Positions 42,868-51,557 of a DNA stretch of 64,000 bases are shown piece after piece. Below the pieces are notes generated by a model. It searched no databases, was not told the DNA's origin, and saw only the letters and a program-made list of their open reading frames with translations. Each line of letters opens with the position of its first letter. The stretch's first letter is position 1. The position numbers were made by a program, and so were the translations under genes. Source of the stretch: Bacillota bacterium (GTDB lineage: Bacteria > Bacillota > Clostridia > Christensenellales > CAG-138); contig JAEXEN010000038.1 in NCBI GenBank assembly GCA_023400985.1, forward strand, positions 1 to 64,000, read 5' to 3'.

Positions 42868-44232
42868 TTGAACGAACATAAGCTGACAGCCCTTATCGTG
42901 GGCATGGCGCGAAGCGGCGTCGCAAGCGCAAAGCTTCTTTTTAGAAACGGTTATCGCGTGATCGTCAACGATATGAAAAACTCGATCGATGGTCTTAAAG
43001 AGGCGCTTCACAGCATAGAATATATAGATGCACTGGGGAAGGACCCCCTGGATCTTCTCGACGATGTCGACCTTATGGTGTTGAGTCCCGTCGTCCCCAT
43101 CTTCGCCCCGTTTGCGAAGGAAGCAAAAAAACGCGGCATTGAGGTGATCGGCGAGATCGAGCTTGGCTACCGCTACGCGAACCGCGATTCGCACTTCGTG
43201 TGCATTAGCGGCACCAACGGAAAAACCACCACCACCGCGCTGACGGGTGAGATATTCAAGGCGGCAAAAAAACGTACGTTCGTGCTCGGCAACATCGGCA
43301 TCCCCATCACGGAGCATGCGCTTGAAATCGGCGCGGGCGATTATGTGGTGGCGGAGGTCGCGGCGCTGCAGCTCGAAAGCATAAGGGATTTTCGCGCGAA
43401 CGCCGCAGGCATGCTCAACATCACCGAGGATCACCTCAACCGCTTCGAATATAAAATGGAAAACTATATCGCCGCAAAATGCCGGGTATTTGAGAACCAG
43501 CGCGAAAGCGATTTTGCGGTATTGAACTACGACGACCCGGTCGTAAAGGATATGAACCGCCTCACCAAAGCGCGCATCGTATACTTTTCGATGGAGCATG
43601 AGCTCGATTCGGGCATGTTCTTGAGAGAGGGGCGGATGGTGTGGCGCTTTGAGGGCGAAGAGATGCCGCTTATCCATATAAGCGAACTGAGGATACCCGG
43701 CGCGCACAATGTGCAAAATGCGCTTTGCGCGGCGTCGCTGGGGCTTTGCATGGGGCTCGAGCCCGCGGCCGTTTGCGAAGGCCTTAAGAGCTTCAAGGGC
43801 GTGGAACACCGCATAGAGTTTGTGCGGGAGGTTGGGGGCATAGCGTATATCAACGATTCCAAGGGCACCAATCCCGATTCCACCATCAAGGCCGTACAGG
43901 CGATGACGAGGCCAACGATACTTTTGCTGGGCGTCGGCAACTACGATAAAAAGAGCGATTTCACGCCGCTTTTTCAGGCATTTGACGGGAAAATCAAGGC
44001 AGTGATCGCATCGGGCATCAATGTTCCCGCCATTTTAGAGGCGGCAAAGCGCACGGGGTATACGAACGTACATACCTTTGAAGGCGGTCTCGATGCGCTT
44101 TTAAAGGAGGCAAAAACGCTTAGCTGCGACGGCGACGCCGTGCTTCTTTCGCCCGCGGCGGCGAGCTGGGGCATGTTTTCGGACTATGAGGAACGAGGGC
44201 GCGAATTCAAGAAAGCCGTGATGCGCCTTTAA
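42868..44232 (+). CDS. murD: UDP-MurNAc-L-alanine:D-glutamate ligase
   Basis: The 454-residue Mur ligase adds D-Glu to UDP-MurNAc-Ala. The N-terminal nucleotide-binding GMARSGVASAKLL, the ATP loop SGTNGKTTTTAL, EVAALQLESI (the usual form is ExSSFQL), NITEDHLNR and the C-terminal INDSKGTNPDST are present. It starts with TTG after a GGGGGAG site. Both sides of the gene are occupied by strongly structured non-coding segments. Confidence 0.93.
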   Translation: MNEHKLTALIVGMARSGVASAKLLFRNGYRVIVNDMKNSIDGLKEALHSIEYIDALGKDPLDLLDDVDLMVLSPVVPIFAPFAKEAKKRGIEVIGEIELGYRYANRDSHFVCISGTNGKTTTTALTGEIFKAAKKRTFVLGNIGIPITEHALEIGAGDYVVAEVAALQLESIRDFRANAAGMLNITEDHLNRFEYKMENYIAAKCRVFENQRESDFAVLNYDDPVVKDMNRLTKARIVYFSMEHELDSGMFLREGRMVWRFEGEEMPLIHISELRIPGAHNVQNALCAASLGLCMGLEPAAVCEGLKSFKGVEHRIEFVREVGGIAYINDSKGTNPDSTIKAVQAMTRPTILLLGVGNYDKKSDFTPLFQAFDGKIKAVIASGINVPAILEAAKRTGYTNVHTFEGGLDALLKEAKTLSCDGDAVLLSPAAASWGMFSDYEERGREFKKAVMRL

Positions 44233-44401
44233 AGGTAAAGGAAGCTGATGCCTTGCGGTTTAGAGGGCCGGAAAGCACGCCATCGACGTGTTCCGGTACT
44301 CGATGTAGGGCCTCGTGTGTGGGGCTACGGCGACCGACGATGACAAAGACGTGCGCCAAACTGGCAGTTTTGAGGCGCAAGGGTTCGACTCCCTTTACCT
44401 T
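44232..44401 (+). ncRNA. tRNA-like RNA with pseudoknot between murD and ftsW
   Basis: Hand folding of the 190-base gap shows AAGGTA (44232-44237) pairing with TACCTT (44396-44401) as an acceptor-like stem. Next comes a D-arm-like AAGG / CCTT hairpin (44238-44254), and at the 3' side a perfect T arm (AAGGG, loop TTCGACT, CCCTT at 44379-44395) with the GGTTCGANTCC box of tRNAs. In place of the anticodon arm there is a domain closed by GAGG / CCTC, with a hairpin CCGGAA-CACG / CGTG-TTCCGG whose loop CATCGA (44281-44286) pairs with TCGATG (44300-44305), an H-type pseudoknot. A second hairpin follows, GCGCC-AAACT / AGTTT-GGCGC. No CCA is encoded. Confidence 0.65.
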
Positions 44402-44422
44402 ATCGGGGGAAGGAAAAAGAGC

Positions 44423-45562
44423 GTGAAGGCAGCGAGCGTGCAGACGGAACTGAAAAAGCCGCTTTATACGCCCGGGCATTTGGATTTTCCTCTGCTTGTG
44501 GCGATCGTCGCGCTTTGCGCGTTCGGGCTCGTGATGCTGTTTTCGTCAAGCTATTATTACGCCTACACCTATAAGGGAGACGGCTTCTACTACCTGAAAA
44601 GCCAGGCCATATATTGCGGTGCTGGGCTCGCGGCGATGTACATACTGTCGCGCGTTAATTACCGCTTCATTGAAAAGTTTCGCGTGGTAGGCCTTATCAT
44701 TATCATCGTGCTATTGGTGCTGGTGCTTGCTCTGGGGCAGGAGAAGAATGAATCGCAGCGCTGGCTCAAGATACCGGGCACGAATATTGCTTTCCAGCCT
44801 TCGGAATTTGCTAAGTTCGTGCTTGTGCTGTACATGGCTTCGTTCATGTCGCGTCACCCCAAACGCATGGAAAGCCTTGCGCACGGCATCGCGCCCATGC
44901 TCATCATCATGGCCGTGATCGCGGTGCTTTTGCTTTTGCAGCCCAACCTTTCTATGACGATCATATTTGTGGCGACCGGCATGGTGATGCTCTACGTAGG
45001 AGGCGCGCCGCTCAAATACCTTTTGATTATGGCCCTCCTAGCTGTACCGGCGGTGCTTTTACTCGCCAAAGCGCAACCCTACCAGTGGGCGAGGCTCATG
45101 ATTTTTACCGACCCGTGGGACACCGATAAGGGCGACGGTTACCAGTTGCGCCAGTCGCTTTATGCTCTCGGCTCGGGCGGCCTGTTTGGACAGGGACTCA
45201 ATTTCAGCCGCCAGAAGCTTTTGTTTTTGCCCTATGGAGAGAGCGACTTCATCTTTTCCATCATCGGCGAGGAATTGGGCTTTATCGGCTGTACGTTCGT
45301 GGTAGCCATGTACGCGTTTATCACCTACCGCGGCCTGCGCATCGCCATCAAATGCAAGGACCGCTTCGGCTCGCTGCTTGCGGCGGGCATTACGAGCGTC
45401 GTGGCGCTGCAGGCGGCGATCAACATCGGCGTCGCCACAAGCTCCATACCGCCCACGGGGCAGACGCTTCCGCTTGTCAGTCACGGGGGGACGTCGCTGC
45501 TCATTTTTCTCTCCGCATTCGGCATATTGTTGAATATATCCAGAAATCTTGAGCCGCAATAG
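44423..45562 (+). CDS. ftsW: SEDS glycosyltransferase FtsW/SpoVE
   Basis: The 379-residue polytopic peptidoglycan polymerase works with a class B PBP at the septum. About ten membrane helices and the conserved SEDS blocks are visible: PSEFAKFVLVLYMA, LLQPNLSMT, YQLRQSLYALGSGGLFGQGL, DFIFSIIGEELGF and PPTGQTLPLVSHGGTS. The GTG at 44423 follows GGGGAAGGA at nine bases and was chosen over an earlier ATG inside the tRNA-like RNA. It may serve vegetative division, cortex synthesis or both. Confidence 0.92.
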   Translation: MKAASVQTELKKPLYTPGHLDFPLLVAIVALCAFGLVMLFSSSYYYAYTYKGDGFYYLKSQAIYCGAGLAAMYILSRVNYRFIEKFRVVGLIIIIVLLVLVLALGQEKNESQRWLKIPGTNIAFQPSEFAKFVLVLYMASFMSRHPKRMESLAHGIAPMLIIMAVIAVLLLLQPNLSMTIIFVATGMVMLYVGGAPLKYLLIMALLAVPAVLLLAKAQPYQWARLMIFTDPWDTDKGDGYQLRQSLYALGSGGLFGQGLNFSRQKLLFLPYGESDFIFSIIGEELGFIGCTFVVAMYAFITYRGLRIAIKCKDRFGSLLAAGITSVVALQAAINIGVATSSIPPTGQTLPLVSHGGTSLLIFLSAFGILLNISRNLEPQ

Positions 45563-45612
45563 AACTTTACACCTCCCGCTCGCATAAGATAAAATCACGG
45601 GAGGAGTTTTGC

Positions 45613-46872
45613 ATGGCAAGGTTTATCGTCTCGGGCGGGCGCCCGCTCTATGGAAGCCTGCGTGTTTCCGGCGCAAAAAACGCGGCGCTGCCCATCCTCG
45701 CGGCCTGCCTGCTCTCGGATAAGGAAATCGTTCTTTCCGAATGCCCCGAGCTTAAGGATGTCGAGAACATGCTCAGCATCCTATCGGCACTCGGCGCTAA
45801 ATGGGTGCGAGACGGCGGCATTGTCCGAATCGACGCTTCAGCGGCGCACAGCTTTATCATGCCGCACCGTATCTCCAAGGAGTTGCGATCGTCCATCTTT
45901 ACGCTGGGGCCGCTTCTCGGACGGTTCAAAAGGGCGGTGTGCACCTACCCCGGCGGCTGCGAGATCGGTCACCGTCCCATCGACCTTCATCTGAAAGGTC
46001 TCTCCATGCTCGGCGTGAACATCACCGAGGAGCACGGGCAGATCATCTGCGATGGCAGAAACATGAAGGGCGCGGAAATACACCTCGATTATCCGAGCGT
46101 GGGCGCCACGGAAAACATCATCATGGGAGCGGTACGGGCGCAAGGGGAAACGGTCATCCATAACGCCGCGCGCGAGCCGGAGATCGTGGATCTTCAAAAA
46201 TTCTTATGCGCCATGGGCTTTGAGGTATCCGGAGCGGGCACCTCGGACGTTTATATACAAGGGAGCTCAAAGCCGACGAAGAACGCAGAGCACAGCATCA
46301 TCCCCGACCGCATCGTTGCGGGCACCATGCTTTGCGCCGCGGCTGTTACGGGCGGCGAGCTTACGCTTTTTAACGTGCAAAGCGAGCATATGGCCTCCAT
46401 TATCGCGAAGCTGAAGGAGGCGGGCTGTGAAATAGCGGGCGGCGAAAACAGCCTTACCTTGAAAGCACCCGAGAGACTCAGGGAGATCAAGCTCATCGAA
46501 ACGCTTCCGTACCCGGGGTTCCCCACGGATATGCAGTCGCAGTTTTTTGCGCTGTGCTCCCTGGCGGAAGGAACGAGCGTGGTGGTGGAGAACGTATTCG
46601 AAGGCCGTTTCAAGCACGCCTCGGAGCTTGCCCGCATGGGCGCGGTGTTTACCCAGAAGGATCGCACCGCCGTGATCCGCGGCGTAAAAAGGCTTACGGG
46701 AGCGCAGGTGTACGCGCGCGATCTGCGCGGCGGCGCGGCGCTCACCATCGCGGGGCTTGCGGCGCAGGGCGAAACCGTCGTGATGAACGCGGAGATCATC
46801 GACAGAGGGTACGAAGGGATGGAGCGCATGCTGACGCACGTCGGCGCGTGTATACGGCGAGAGGAAGACTGA
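45613..46872 (+). CDS. murA: UDP-GlcNAc 1-carboxyvinyltransferase
   Basis: The 419-residue enzyme transfers enolpyruvate from PEP to UDP-GlcNAc, the first committed step of peptidoglycan synthesis. The catalytic Cys116 is in PGGCEIGHRPIDLH, the fosfomycin target. The fold shows the six-repeat EPSP-synthase pattern (SGAKNAALPIL, YPGFPTDMQSQF, DLRGGAALTIAGL). GGGAGGAG precedes the ATG. It overlaps the next gene by one base. Confidence 0.95.
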   Translation: MARFIVSGGRPLYGSLRVSGAKNAALPILAACLLSDKEIVLSECPELKDVENMLSILSALGAKWVRDGGIVRIDASAAHSFIMPHRISKELRSSIFTLGPLLGRFKRAVCTYPGGCEIGHRPIDLHLKGLSMLGVNITEEHGQIICDGRNMKGAEIHLDYPSVGATENIIMGAVRAQGETVIHNAAREPEIVDLQKFLCAMGFEVSGAGTSDVYIQGSSKPTKNAEHSIIPDRIVAGTMLCAAAVTGGELTLFNVQSEHMASIIAKLKEAGCEIAGGENSLTLKAPERLREIKLIETLPYPGFPTDMQSQFFALCSLAEGTSVVVENVFEGRFKHASELARMGAVFTQKDRTAVIRGVKRLTGAQVYARDLRGGAALTIAGLAAQGETVVMNAEIIDRGYEGMERMLTHVGACIRREED

Positions 46873-47810
46873 TGGCGGGCGAGCACCAAAAATCACAAGC
46901 CGCCTCGGGCAGAGGAAAGGGGAAACGGAAAAAGCGGACGCGCCCCAAAAGAGGGGCGAGCCATACGCTCGGCGTCATGATCTTCATCGTTTCCTGCATT
47001 GCCGCGCTCGCGATCGTTTATTTTGCGCTCCTTGTGGACAAGGTGGAGGTGCAGGGCGCAACGAGCGTAAGCGTCGAAAGCATACTGGAAGCCTCCGAAA
47101 TAAAACCCGGCCAGCATATGTTTTTGCTTGATGAAAAAGCCGCGCGCTCAGCGGTTTTATCTAACCCCTACATCGAAAGCTTCGAGGTCGTGCGCGATTT
47201 TCCCCATACGGTCATTCTCCGCGTAAAGGAGCGCGTGCCGCGCGCCATCATCGCGGATTCTTCGGGCGACAGCGTGCTTATCGACGAAAAGGGCGCGGTT
47301 TTAAGCATTGGCGCGCCTGAGGATGATTCTCTCGTTTTGGTCTACGGCATGGGTAACGCGGGTTATACGCTTGCACAAAACATCAATACCGGCACGGATT
47401 TTCAGGCGGAAGCGCTTGTTAATATCCTTGCGACCGTCGAGCAGGCGGGTCTGACGGCGGACGTAAAAAGTATCAACATGGCGAACACGCTTTCCATCGA
47501 GCTTACTATGCGGGAAGGTTTTTTGGTAAGGCTCGGAGCGCCCGATGAACTTGCGGACAAGCTTACGAACCTTTCGCTGGTCTTAAAGGAGCTCAGAGCA
47601 ACCGGAAGATCAGGCGGTATTATTTACCTTGCGGCACGCGGCGGTCCCGTTTATTCGCCGGTCGAAAGCGATACGCCATCCGATACGGAGCCTGCCGACC
47701 CGAACGCCTCGCCGGACCCGAACGCTACTGACGATCCCGGCGTCTCGCCGAGTCCCGGCGGAAGCCCCGAAGTTTCACCTACTTTGGAGGACGATCCGTT
47801 CAGCGGATAG
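46872..47810 (+). CDS. ftsQ: Cell-division protein FtsQ/DivIB
   Basis: The 312-residue bitopic protein has a basic cytosolic N-terminus (about 1-33, Lys/Arg-rich), one membrane helix (LGVMIFIVSCIAALAIVYFALL) and a POTRA domain (about 58-130: VEVQGATSVSVESILEASEI), followed by the FtsQ beta domain (VRDFPHTVILRVKERVPRAII). It ends in a Pro/Asp/Ser/Asn-rich tail of about 45 residues. It stabilises the FtsL-FtsB complex. The ATG overlaps the murA stop. Confidence 0.88.
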   Translation: MAGEHQKSQAASGRGKGKRKKRTRPKRGASHTLGVMIFIVSCIAALAIVYFALLVDKVEVQGATSVSVESILEASEIKPGQHMFLLDEKAARSAVLSNPYIESFEVVRDFPHTVILRVKERVPRAIIADSSGDSVLIDEKGAVLSIGAPEDDSLVLVYGMGNAGYTLAQNINTGTDFQAEALVNILATVEQAGLTADVKSINMANTLSIELTMREGFLVRLGAPDELADKLTNLSLVLKELRATGRSGGIIYLAARGGPVYSPVESDTPSDTEPADPNASPDPNATDDPGVSPSPGGSPEVSPTLEDDPFSG

Positions 47811-47850
47811 GCGGATTTTTCCATTTCCTGACAAATTGCTTTGACGCGTA

Positions 47851-47880
47851 TTGCACAATATATAGTAGGTGTGGTATTCT
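47851..47880 (+). promoter_or_regulatory. Possible promoter upstream of ftsA
   Basis: TTGCAC, 18 bases, TATTCT. The 124-base gap between ftsQ and ftsA is the largest between successive genes in the later part of the cluster, in keeping with an internal promoter for ftsAZ. Confidence 0.45.
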
Positions 47881-47934
47881 TTAAATACTGGGCGGAGTAT
47901 ATTTCACCGGCCTACGGCGCAGTTTGGAGGGGCG

Positions 47935-49131
47935 ATGAGCCAGTTTACGGCGATTTTGGACATTGGCAGCTCCAAGATGATATGCTTGATCTGCAGCCCC
48001 AACGGCAAGGGCGGCGTATTGGTGCACGGCGCGGGGGTTTGCGAATACAAGGGGTACAAGCATGGCGTATTTGCAGACGAAAAAAACGCCATCAACGCCA
48101 TCGAGCATGCCATCGAGGCTGCCGAAAACGAATGCAAACGCACCGTGCGTCACCTAAGCGTCGGTGTGCCAGCACCCTTCGTTCAGGTCATCTTGAAGGA
48201 CGCGGAGGTAGCGCCGCACCGCAGGAGCGGTTTTTCGGAGGCCGATGTGGACGCGCTCATCGATGAGTCGCTCAATTTCGAATTTCCCGAGGGCTTCGAG
48301 CTGATGCATTCCACGCCCGTTGAGTTTGAAACTTCGGGCACCGTACGGCTCGACGTTCCGATCGGCATCAACGCGGAGAGCGTGCGTGCTACCATATCCC
48401 ACGCGTTTGTGGATTCCCGTTTTAAAACGCTCGTGACCGATACGCTTCGCGCGGCGGCCATCCAAACCGATATGTTCGTGGCGGTGCCGCTCGCGGAGGC
48501 GATCTTTATCGCTCCCGAGGAGGACAGGCAGAGTGTAACGGTGCTTCTCGACGTCGGTGGTACACATACGGATGTATGCGTCGTCAAAAACGGCGCGCTT
48601 GTTGATTTTCGCTCGATCCGCATCGGCGGAGCGCATTTCGCATCCGATATCGCTTACGGCCTGAGATTGAACGCTCCCGTCGCCGAGAATATCAAGCGCC
48701 GCTATGTTTATTCGCTGGATTATCAGGACAGCATAGATATCGTAAAGATGCCCGGCGGCGGTATGCTCCGCGTGGACCATGAAGCCATCCAATACATTGT
48801 GGAGGCAAGAAGCCGGGAGCTTGCTGAGTTTATAAGCGCGGCGCTCGAGGAAATGAACGTATCGGAGAGCTTCAAGCCGCCCATCTACCTCACGGGTGGC
48901 GGTGTGGCGCTCATGCGCGGGAGCGCGGATTATTTCGAACGCTGTATGGGCGTGCCCATCGAGGTACGCATGCCGTGGATGCCGCGGCTGAGTTCGCCCA
49001 ACTACGCCTCCGCGTTTGCGGTGATGGATTTTGTGATACATGCATCCGGCGACGAGGGCCAGTCAAGGCTTGAGGGCGCGGCGGAGCGCAGCGGGTTAGT
49101 AGGGATTCTGCGGGACTTTTTTGAGAAATAG
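47935..49131 (+). CDS. ftsA: Cell-division protein FtsA
   Basis: The 398-residue actin-like ATPase anchors FtsZ to the membrane. The phosphate-1 loop ILDIGSSKMICLI, the SHS2 (1C) domain near 85-160, phosphate-2 VLLDVGGTHTDVCVV and the adenosine loop PIYLTGGGVALMRG are present. The C-terminal amphipathic helix (SGLVGILRDFFEK) is the membrane-targeting sequence. GGAGGGG lies before the ATG at 47935. It precedes ftsZ by 11 bases. Confidence 0.92.
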   Translation: MSQFTAILDIGSSKMICLICSPNGKGGVLVHGAGVCEYKGYKHGVFADEKNAINAIEHAIEAAENECKRTVRHLSVGVPAPFVQVILKDAEVAPHRRSGFSEADVDALIDESLNFEFPEGFELMHSTPVEFETSGTVRLDVPIGINAESVRATISHAFVDSRFKTLVTDTLRAAAIQTDMFVAVPLAEAIFIAPEEDRQSVTVLLDVGGTHTDVCVVKNGALVDFRSIRIGGAHFASDIAYGLRLNAPVAENIKRRYVYSLDYQDSIDIVKMPGGGMLRVDHEAIQYIVEARSRELAEFISAALEEMNVSESFKPPIYLTGGGVALMRGSADYFERCMGVPIEVRMPWMPRLSSPNYASAFAVMDFVIHASGDEGQSRLEGAAERSGLVGILRDFFEK

Positions 49132-49142
49132 GAGGAAAGCGT

Positions 49143-50390
49143 ATGCCCATTGGTTTAGAGCTGGATTTTGAAAGCGGCCAGTTTGCGCAGCTCAAGGTAG
49201 TCGGTGTGGGGGGCGCGGGGAATAACGCCGTGAACCGCATGATCCAGTACGGCTTGCGCGGCGTGGAGTTTATCTCCATCAATACGGACAAGCAGGCGCT
49301 TTATCTTTCGCGCGCCAATCAGAAGATACAGGTCGGCGAAAAGCTCACCAAGGGTCTCGGCGCTGGCGCGGACCCCGAGATAGGCCGCAAGGCTGCCGAG
49401 GAGAGCCGCGACAGCATCACCGCGGCGCTCAAGGGAGCGGACCTCATCTTCATCACCGCGGGCATGGGCGGCGGAACCGGGACGGGCGCGGCCCCCATCG
49501 TGGCGGAATGCGCGCAATCTCTGGGCATCCTCACAATCGGCGTCGTCACCAAACCCTTCGAGTTTGAAGGACGTGTGCGCATGCAAAACGCCCAGCGCGG
49601 CATCGCCGCACTCAAGGAAAATGTGGATACCCTCATCACCATCCCCAACGAAAGGCTGCTCGACACGGTCGGCAACGTAAGCCTTATCGAGGCGTTCCGC
49701 ATTGCCGACGACGTGCTCCGCCAAGGTATTCAGGGCATTTCCGACCTTATCGCCGTGCCCGCCATGGTCAACCTCGACTTTGCGGACGTGCGCACCATCA
49801 TGCGCGAAAAGGGCATGGCGCACATGGGCATAGGCATCGCATCGGGCGAAAAGCGCGCCATCGAGGCTGCCAAGCAGGCGGTCGCGAGCCCGCTCCTCGA
49901 GACTACCATCAACGGCGCGAGGGGCGTGCTCATCAACATCACCGGCGGGCCGGACTTCGGCCTGCACGAGACCCGCGAGGCCGCAAAGCTTATTCAGGAA
50001 TATGCGGACGCCGATGCGAACATCATCTGGGGCGCCGGTATCGACGACGAAATGGGCGACGCCGTGCGCATCACCGTGATCGCCACCGGCTTTGATTCCA
50101 AGGACGAACTACCGGTGCAGACGAAGGAAGTAACGCCCGAAAGCAAAGCGCAGCCCGCCGTTCCGCAGGATTCCGTACGGCAGCAGCGCACGCTCAAGGA
50201 CCCGTCGAACCTCGCCCGCAACGATTTCTGGAACCGTCCGCGCACAAAGGCGCCGGACTATGCTTCGCCGCTGCCCGACGGAGAGGACGTTACCCCGCAT
50301 TATACCAAGACGGATATCCTCAAGGAGGACTATAACCCCAAGGAGAAAAACAACCTCGATCTGCCGAGCTTCTTGCGGAATAAGGAATAA
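49143..50390 (+). CDS. ftsZ: Cell-division GTPase FtsZ
   Basis: The 415-residue tubulin homologue forms the division ring. It shows VGVGGAGNNAVNRMI, the tubulin signature GGGTGTGAAPIVA (about residue 110), the T7 loop NLDFADVRTIM and the C-terminal conserved peptide DLPSFLRNK, which binds FtsA and other partners, after a variable linker. AGGAGG precedes the ATG. A strong terminator follows. Confidence 0.97.
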   Translation: MPIGLELDFESGQFAQLKVVGVGGAGNNAVNRMIQYGLRGVEFISINTDKQALYLSRANQKIQVGEKLTKGLGAGADPEIGRKAAEESRDSITAALKGADLIFITAGMGGGTGTGAAPIVAECAQSLGILTIGVVTKPFEFEGRVRMQNAQRGIAALKENVDTLITIPNERLLDTVGNVSLIEAFRIADDVLRQGIQGISDLIAVPAMVNLDFADVRTIMREKGMAHMGIGIASGEKRAIEAAKQAVASPLLETTINGARGVLINITGGPDFGLHETREAAKLIQEYADADANIIWGAGIDDEMGDAVRITVIATGFDSKDELPVQTKEVTPESKAQPAVPQDSVRQQRTLKDPSNLARNDFWNRPRTKAPDYASPLPDGEDVTPHYTKTDILKEDYNPKEKNNLDLPSFLRNKE

Positions 50391-50402
50391 CAAAGAAACA
50401 AG

Positions 50403-50437
50403 AAACGCCGCGCGAACATTTGCGCGGCGTTTTTTTG
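50403..50437 (+). terminator. Terminator of the division cluster
   Basis: AAACGCCGCGC pairs with GCGCGGCGTTT over an 8-base loop and is followed by a long T-run. Confidence 0.92.
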
Positions 50438-50464
50438 GCACAAAAGTAAGATAGGGGGTATTCC

Positions 50465-50971
50465 ATGGAGGGCATTTTAAAGGAGCCGCGGTTTGATTTT
50501 CTCTCCGAACAGAGCAAGGCGTTTCTTTGTGCGTTTAACCGCGAAATGGAGGGGCTCGGCTACCATTTCGGTCAAAGCATCGGCGACGGCTATTGCTGGG
50601 GCCGATTTATGGTCATTTATAGGAAACGGGGCGTAAAGAGCCAACAGGTCTTTGCGCGCGTCTATCTGGGGGAAAACGATATCGTGCTGCGTTTGTTCCT
50701 CAATCACATCGACAGGCATCGGGCGTTTATCGAGCGGGCGGAGCCGTTCATCCTTGCGCCGTTTACGGGAAAACGGGGAGACTGCGCGCATTGCCATAAC
50801 GAAAAAAACGGCTCGTGTAAATTCCGCAAATCCTATATGCTTTTTGACCGCAGCATCGATAAATGCAATGGCATCACATTCGAATTTTTTGAGCCGGACC
50901 TTGCGCGGCTCCCGGGTTATATGGCGCTTTTTCGGGAATTTTATCCGGAGAAAAAGAAGGCGATTCGGTAA
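50465..50971 (+). CDS. Conserved hypothetical protein
   Basis: The 168-residue soluble protein has an alpha/beta N-terminal part (YCWGRFMVIYRKRGVKSQQVFARVYL) and a cluster CAHCHNEKNGSCKFRKSY that looks like a metal-binding C-x2-C-x-N-x4-C knuckle. I know similar unnamed proteins from Clostridia but no function. It begins 74 bases after ftsZ with its own ribosome site and ends at a small bidirectional hairpin. Confidence 0.7.
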   Translation: MEGILKEPRFDFLSEQSKAFLCAFNREMEGLGYHFGQSIGDGYCWGRFMVIYRKRGVKSQQVFARVYLGENDIVLRLFLNHIDRHRAFIERAEPFILAPFTGKRGDCAHCHNEKNGSCKFRKSYMLFDRSIDKCNGITFEFFEPDLARLPGYMALFREFYPEKKKAIR

Positions 50972-50982
50972 AGTGGATAATA

Positions 50983-51012
50983 AGGCGGGGTGATTTCATC
51001 CCGCCTATAAAA
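50983..51012. terminator. Bidirectional hairpin between convergent genes
   Basis: AGGCGGG pairs with CCCGCCT over a 10-base loop, with A/T-rich flanks on both sides. Confidence 0.6.
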
Positions 51013-51029
51013 TACGTTTCAAGGCCCGC

Positions 51030-51557
51030 CTATTTCGGCAAGTTTTCTTTGAGGAGACTTACCGCACGCTGCGTCAGCTTTTCGATATCCCCCGCGGTGA
51101 GACGGTAAGCGCTTGTGACCTGCGCGGTCGGCTTCGGCTCCGCGGGCAGAAGGTCGGCGATATGGAGATCGATAAGCGCTAAAGGCGCATAGCCCGTTCT
51201 TTTTTTGAGCGCGCCGGCAAGCCCGGGATTGGCGTTCATGGCTCCGCCGCTTATCGAGACGTACGCGTAATTTTTCGGATGTTCTTTGAGATGTTTCAGA
51301 TACGCCCGCAGCGGAAAGGCAGGCTGAGACATCCAAACGGGAGCTGCGAGTATGATGAAATCATATTCCGACAGGACCTGCGGATTTGGCGCCGTGACCG
51401 GCGTTTTTCCGAACATCAAATCCGCCGTTATCGTGTTGCTCGTGCGTTTTTTGGGCTCGGTGATCCGGATGTGCTTAGCGTCCAGCTCTTTGGCGATATA
51501 CTCCGCCAGAGCGTCGTTATTACCCGTCAGGGAATAGGATAGGACCGCTAATTTCAT
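51030..51557 (-). CDS. Flavodoxin-family protein
   Basis: The 175-residue protein has the FMN-binding phosphate loop near the N-terminus (VLSYSLTGNNDALAEYIA), the second flavin loop AAPVWMSQPAFPLRAYL and the GG loop VSISGGAMNA. It is likely an electron carrier or NAD(P)H-linked reductase of the flavodoxin/WrbA type. Its start overlaps the stop of the TetR gene by four bases, so both are made from one transcript and it is a likely target of that repressor. Confidence 0.82.
   Translation of the reverse strand: MKLAVLSYSLTGNNDALAEYIAKELDAKHIRITEPKKRTSNTITADLMFGKTPVTAPNPQVLSEYDFIILAAPVWMSQPAFPLRAYLKHLKEHPKNYAYVSISGGAMNANPGLAGALKKRTGYAPLALIDLHIADLLPAEPKPTAQVTSAYRLTAGDIEKLTQRAVSLLKENLPK

Noticed and set aside
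44322..44401. Ordinary 76-base tRNA gene ending at 44401
   Set aside because: The T arm is canonical, but no acceptor partner, D arm or anticodon arm exists at the right distance. The only acceptor partner lies 160 bases upstream.
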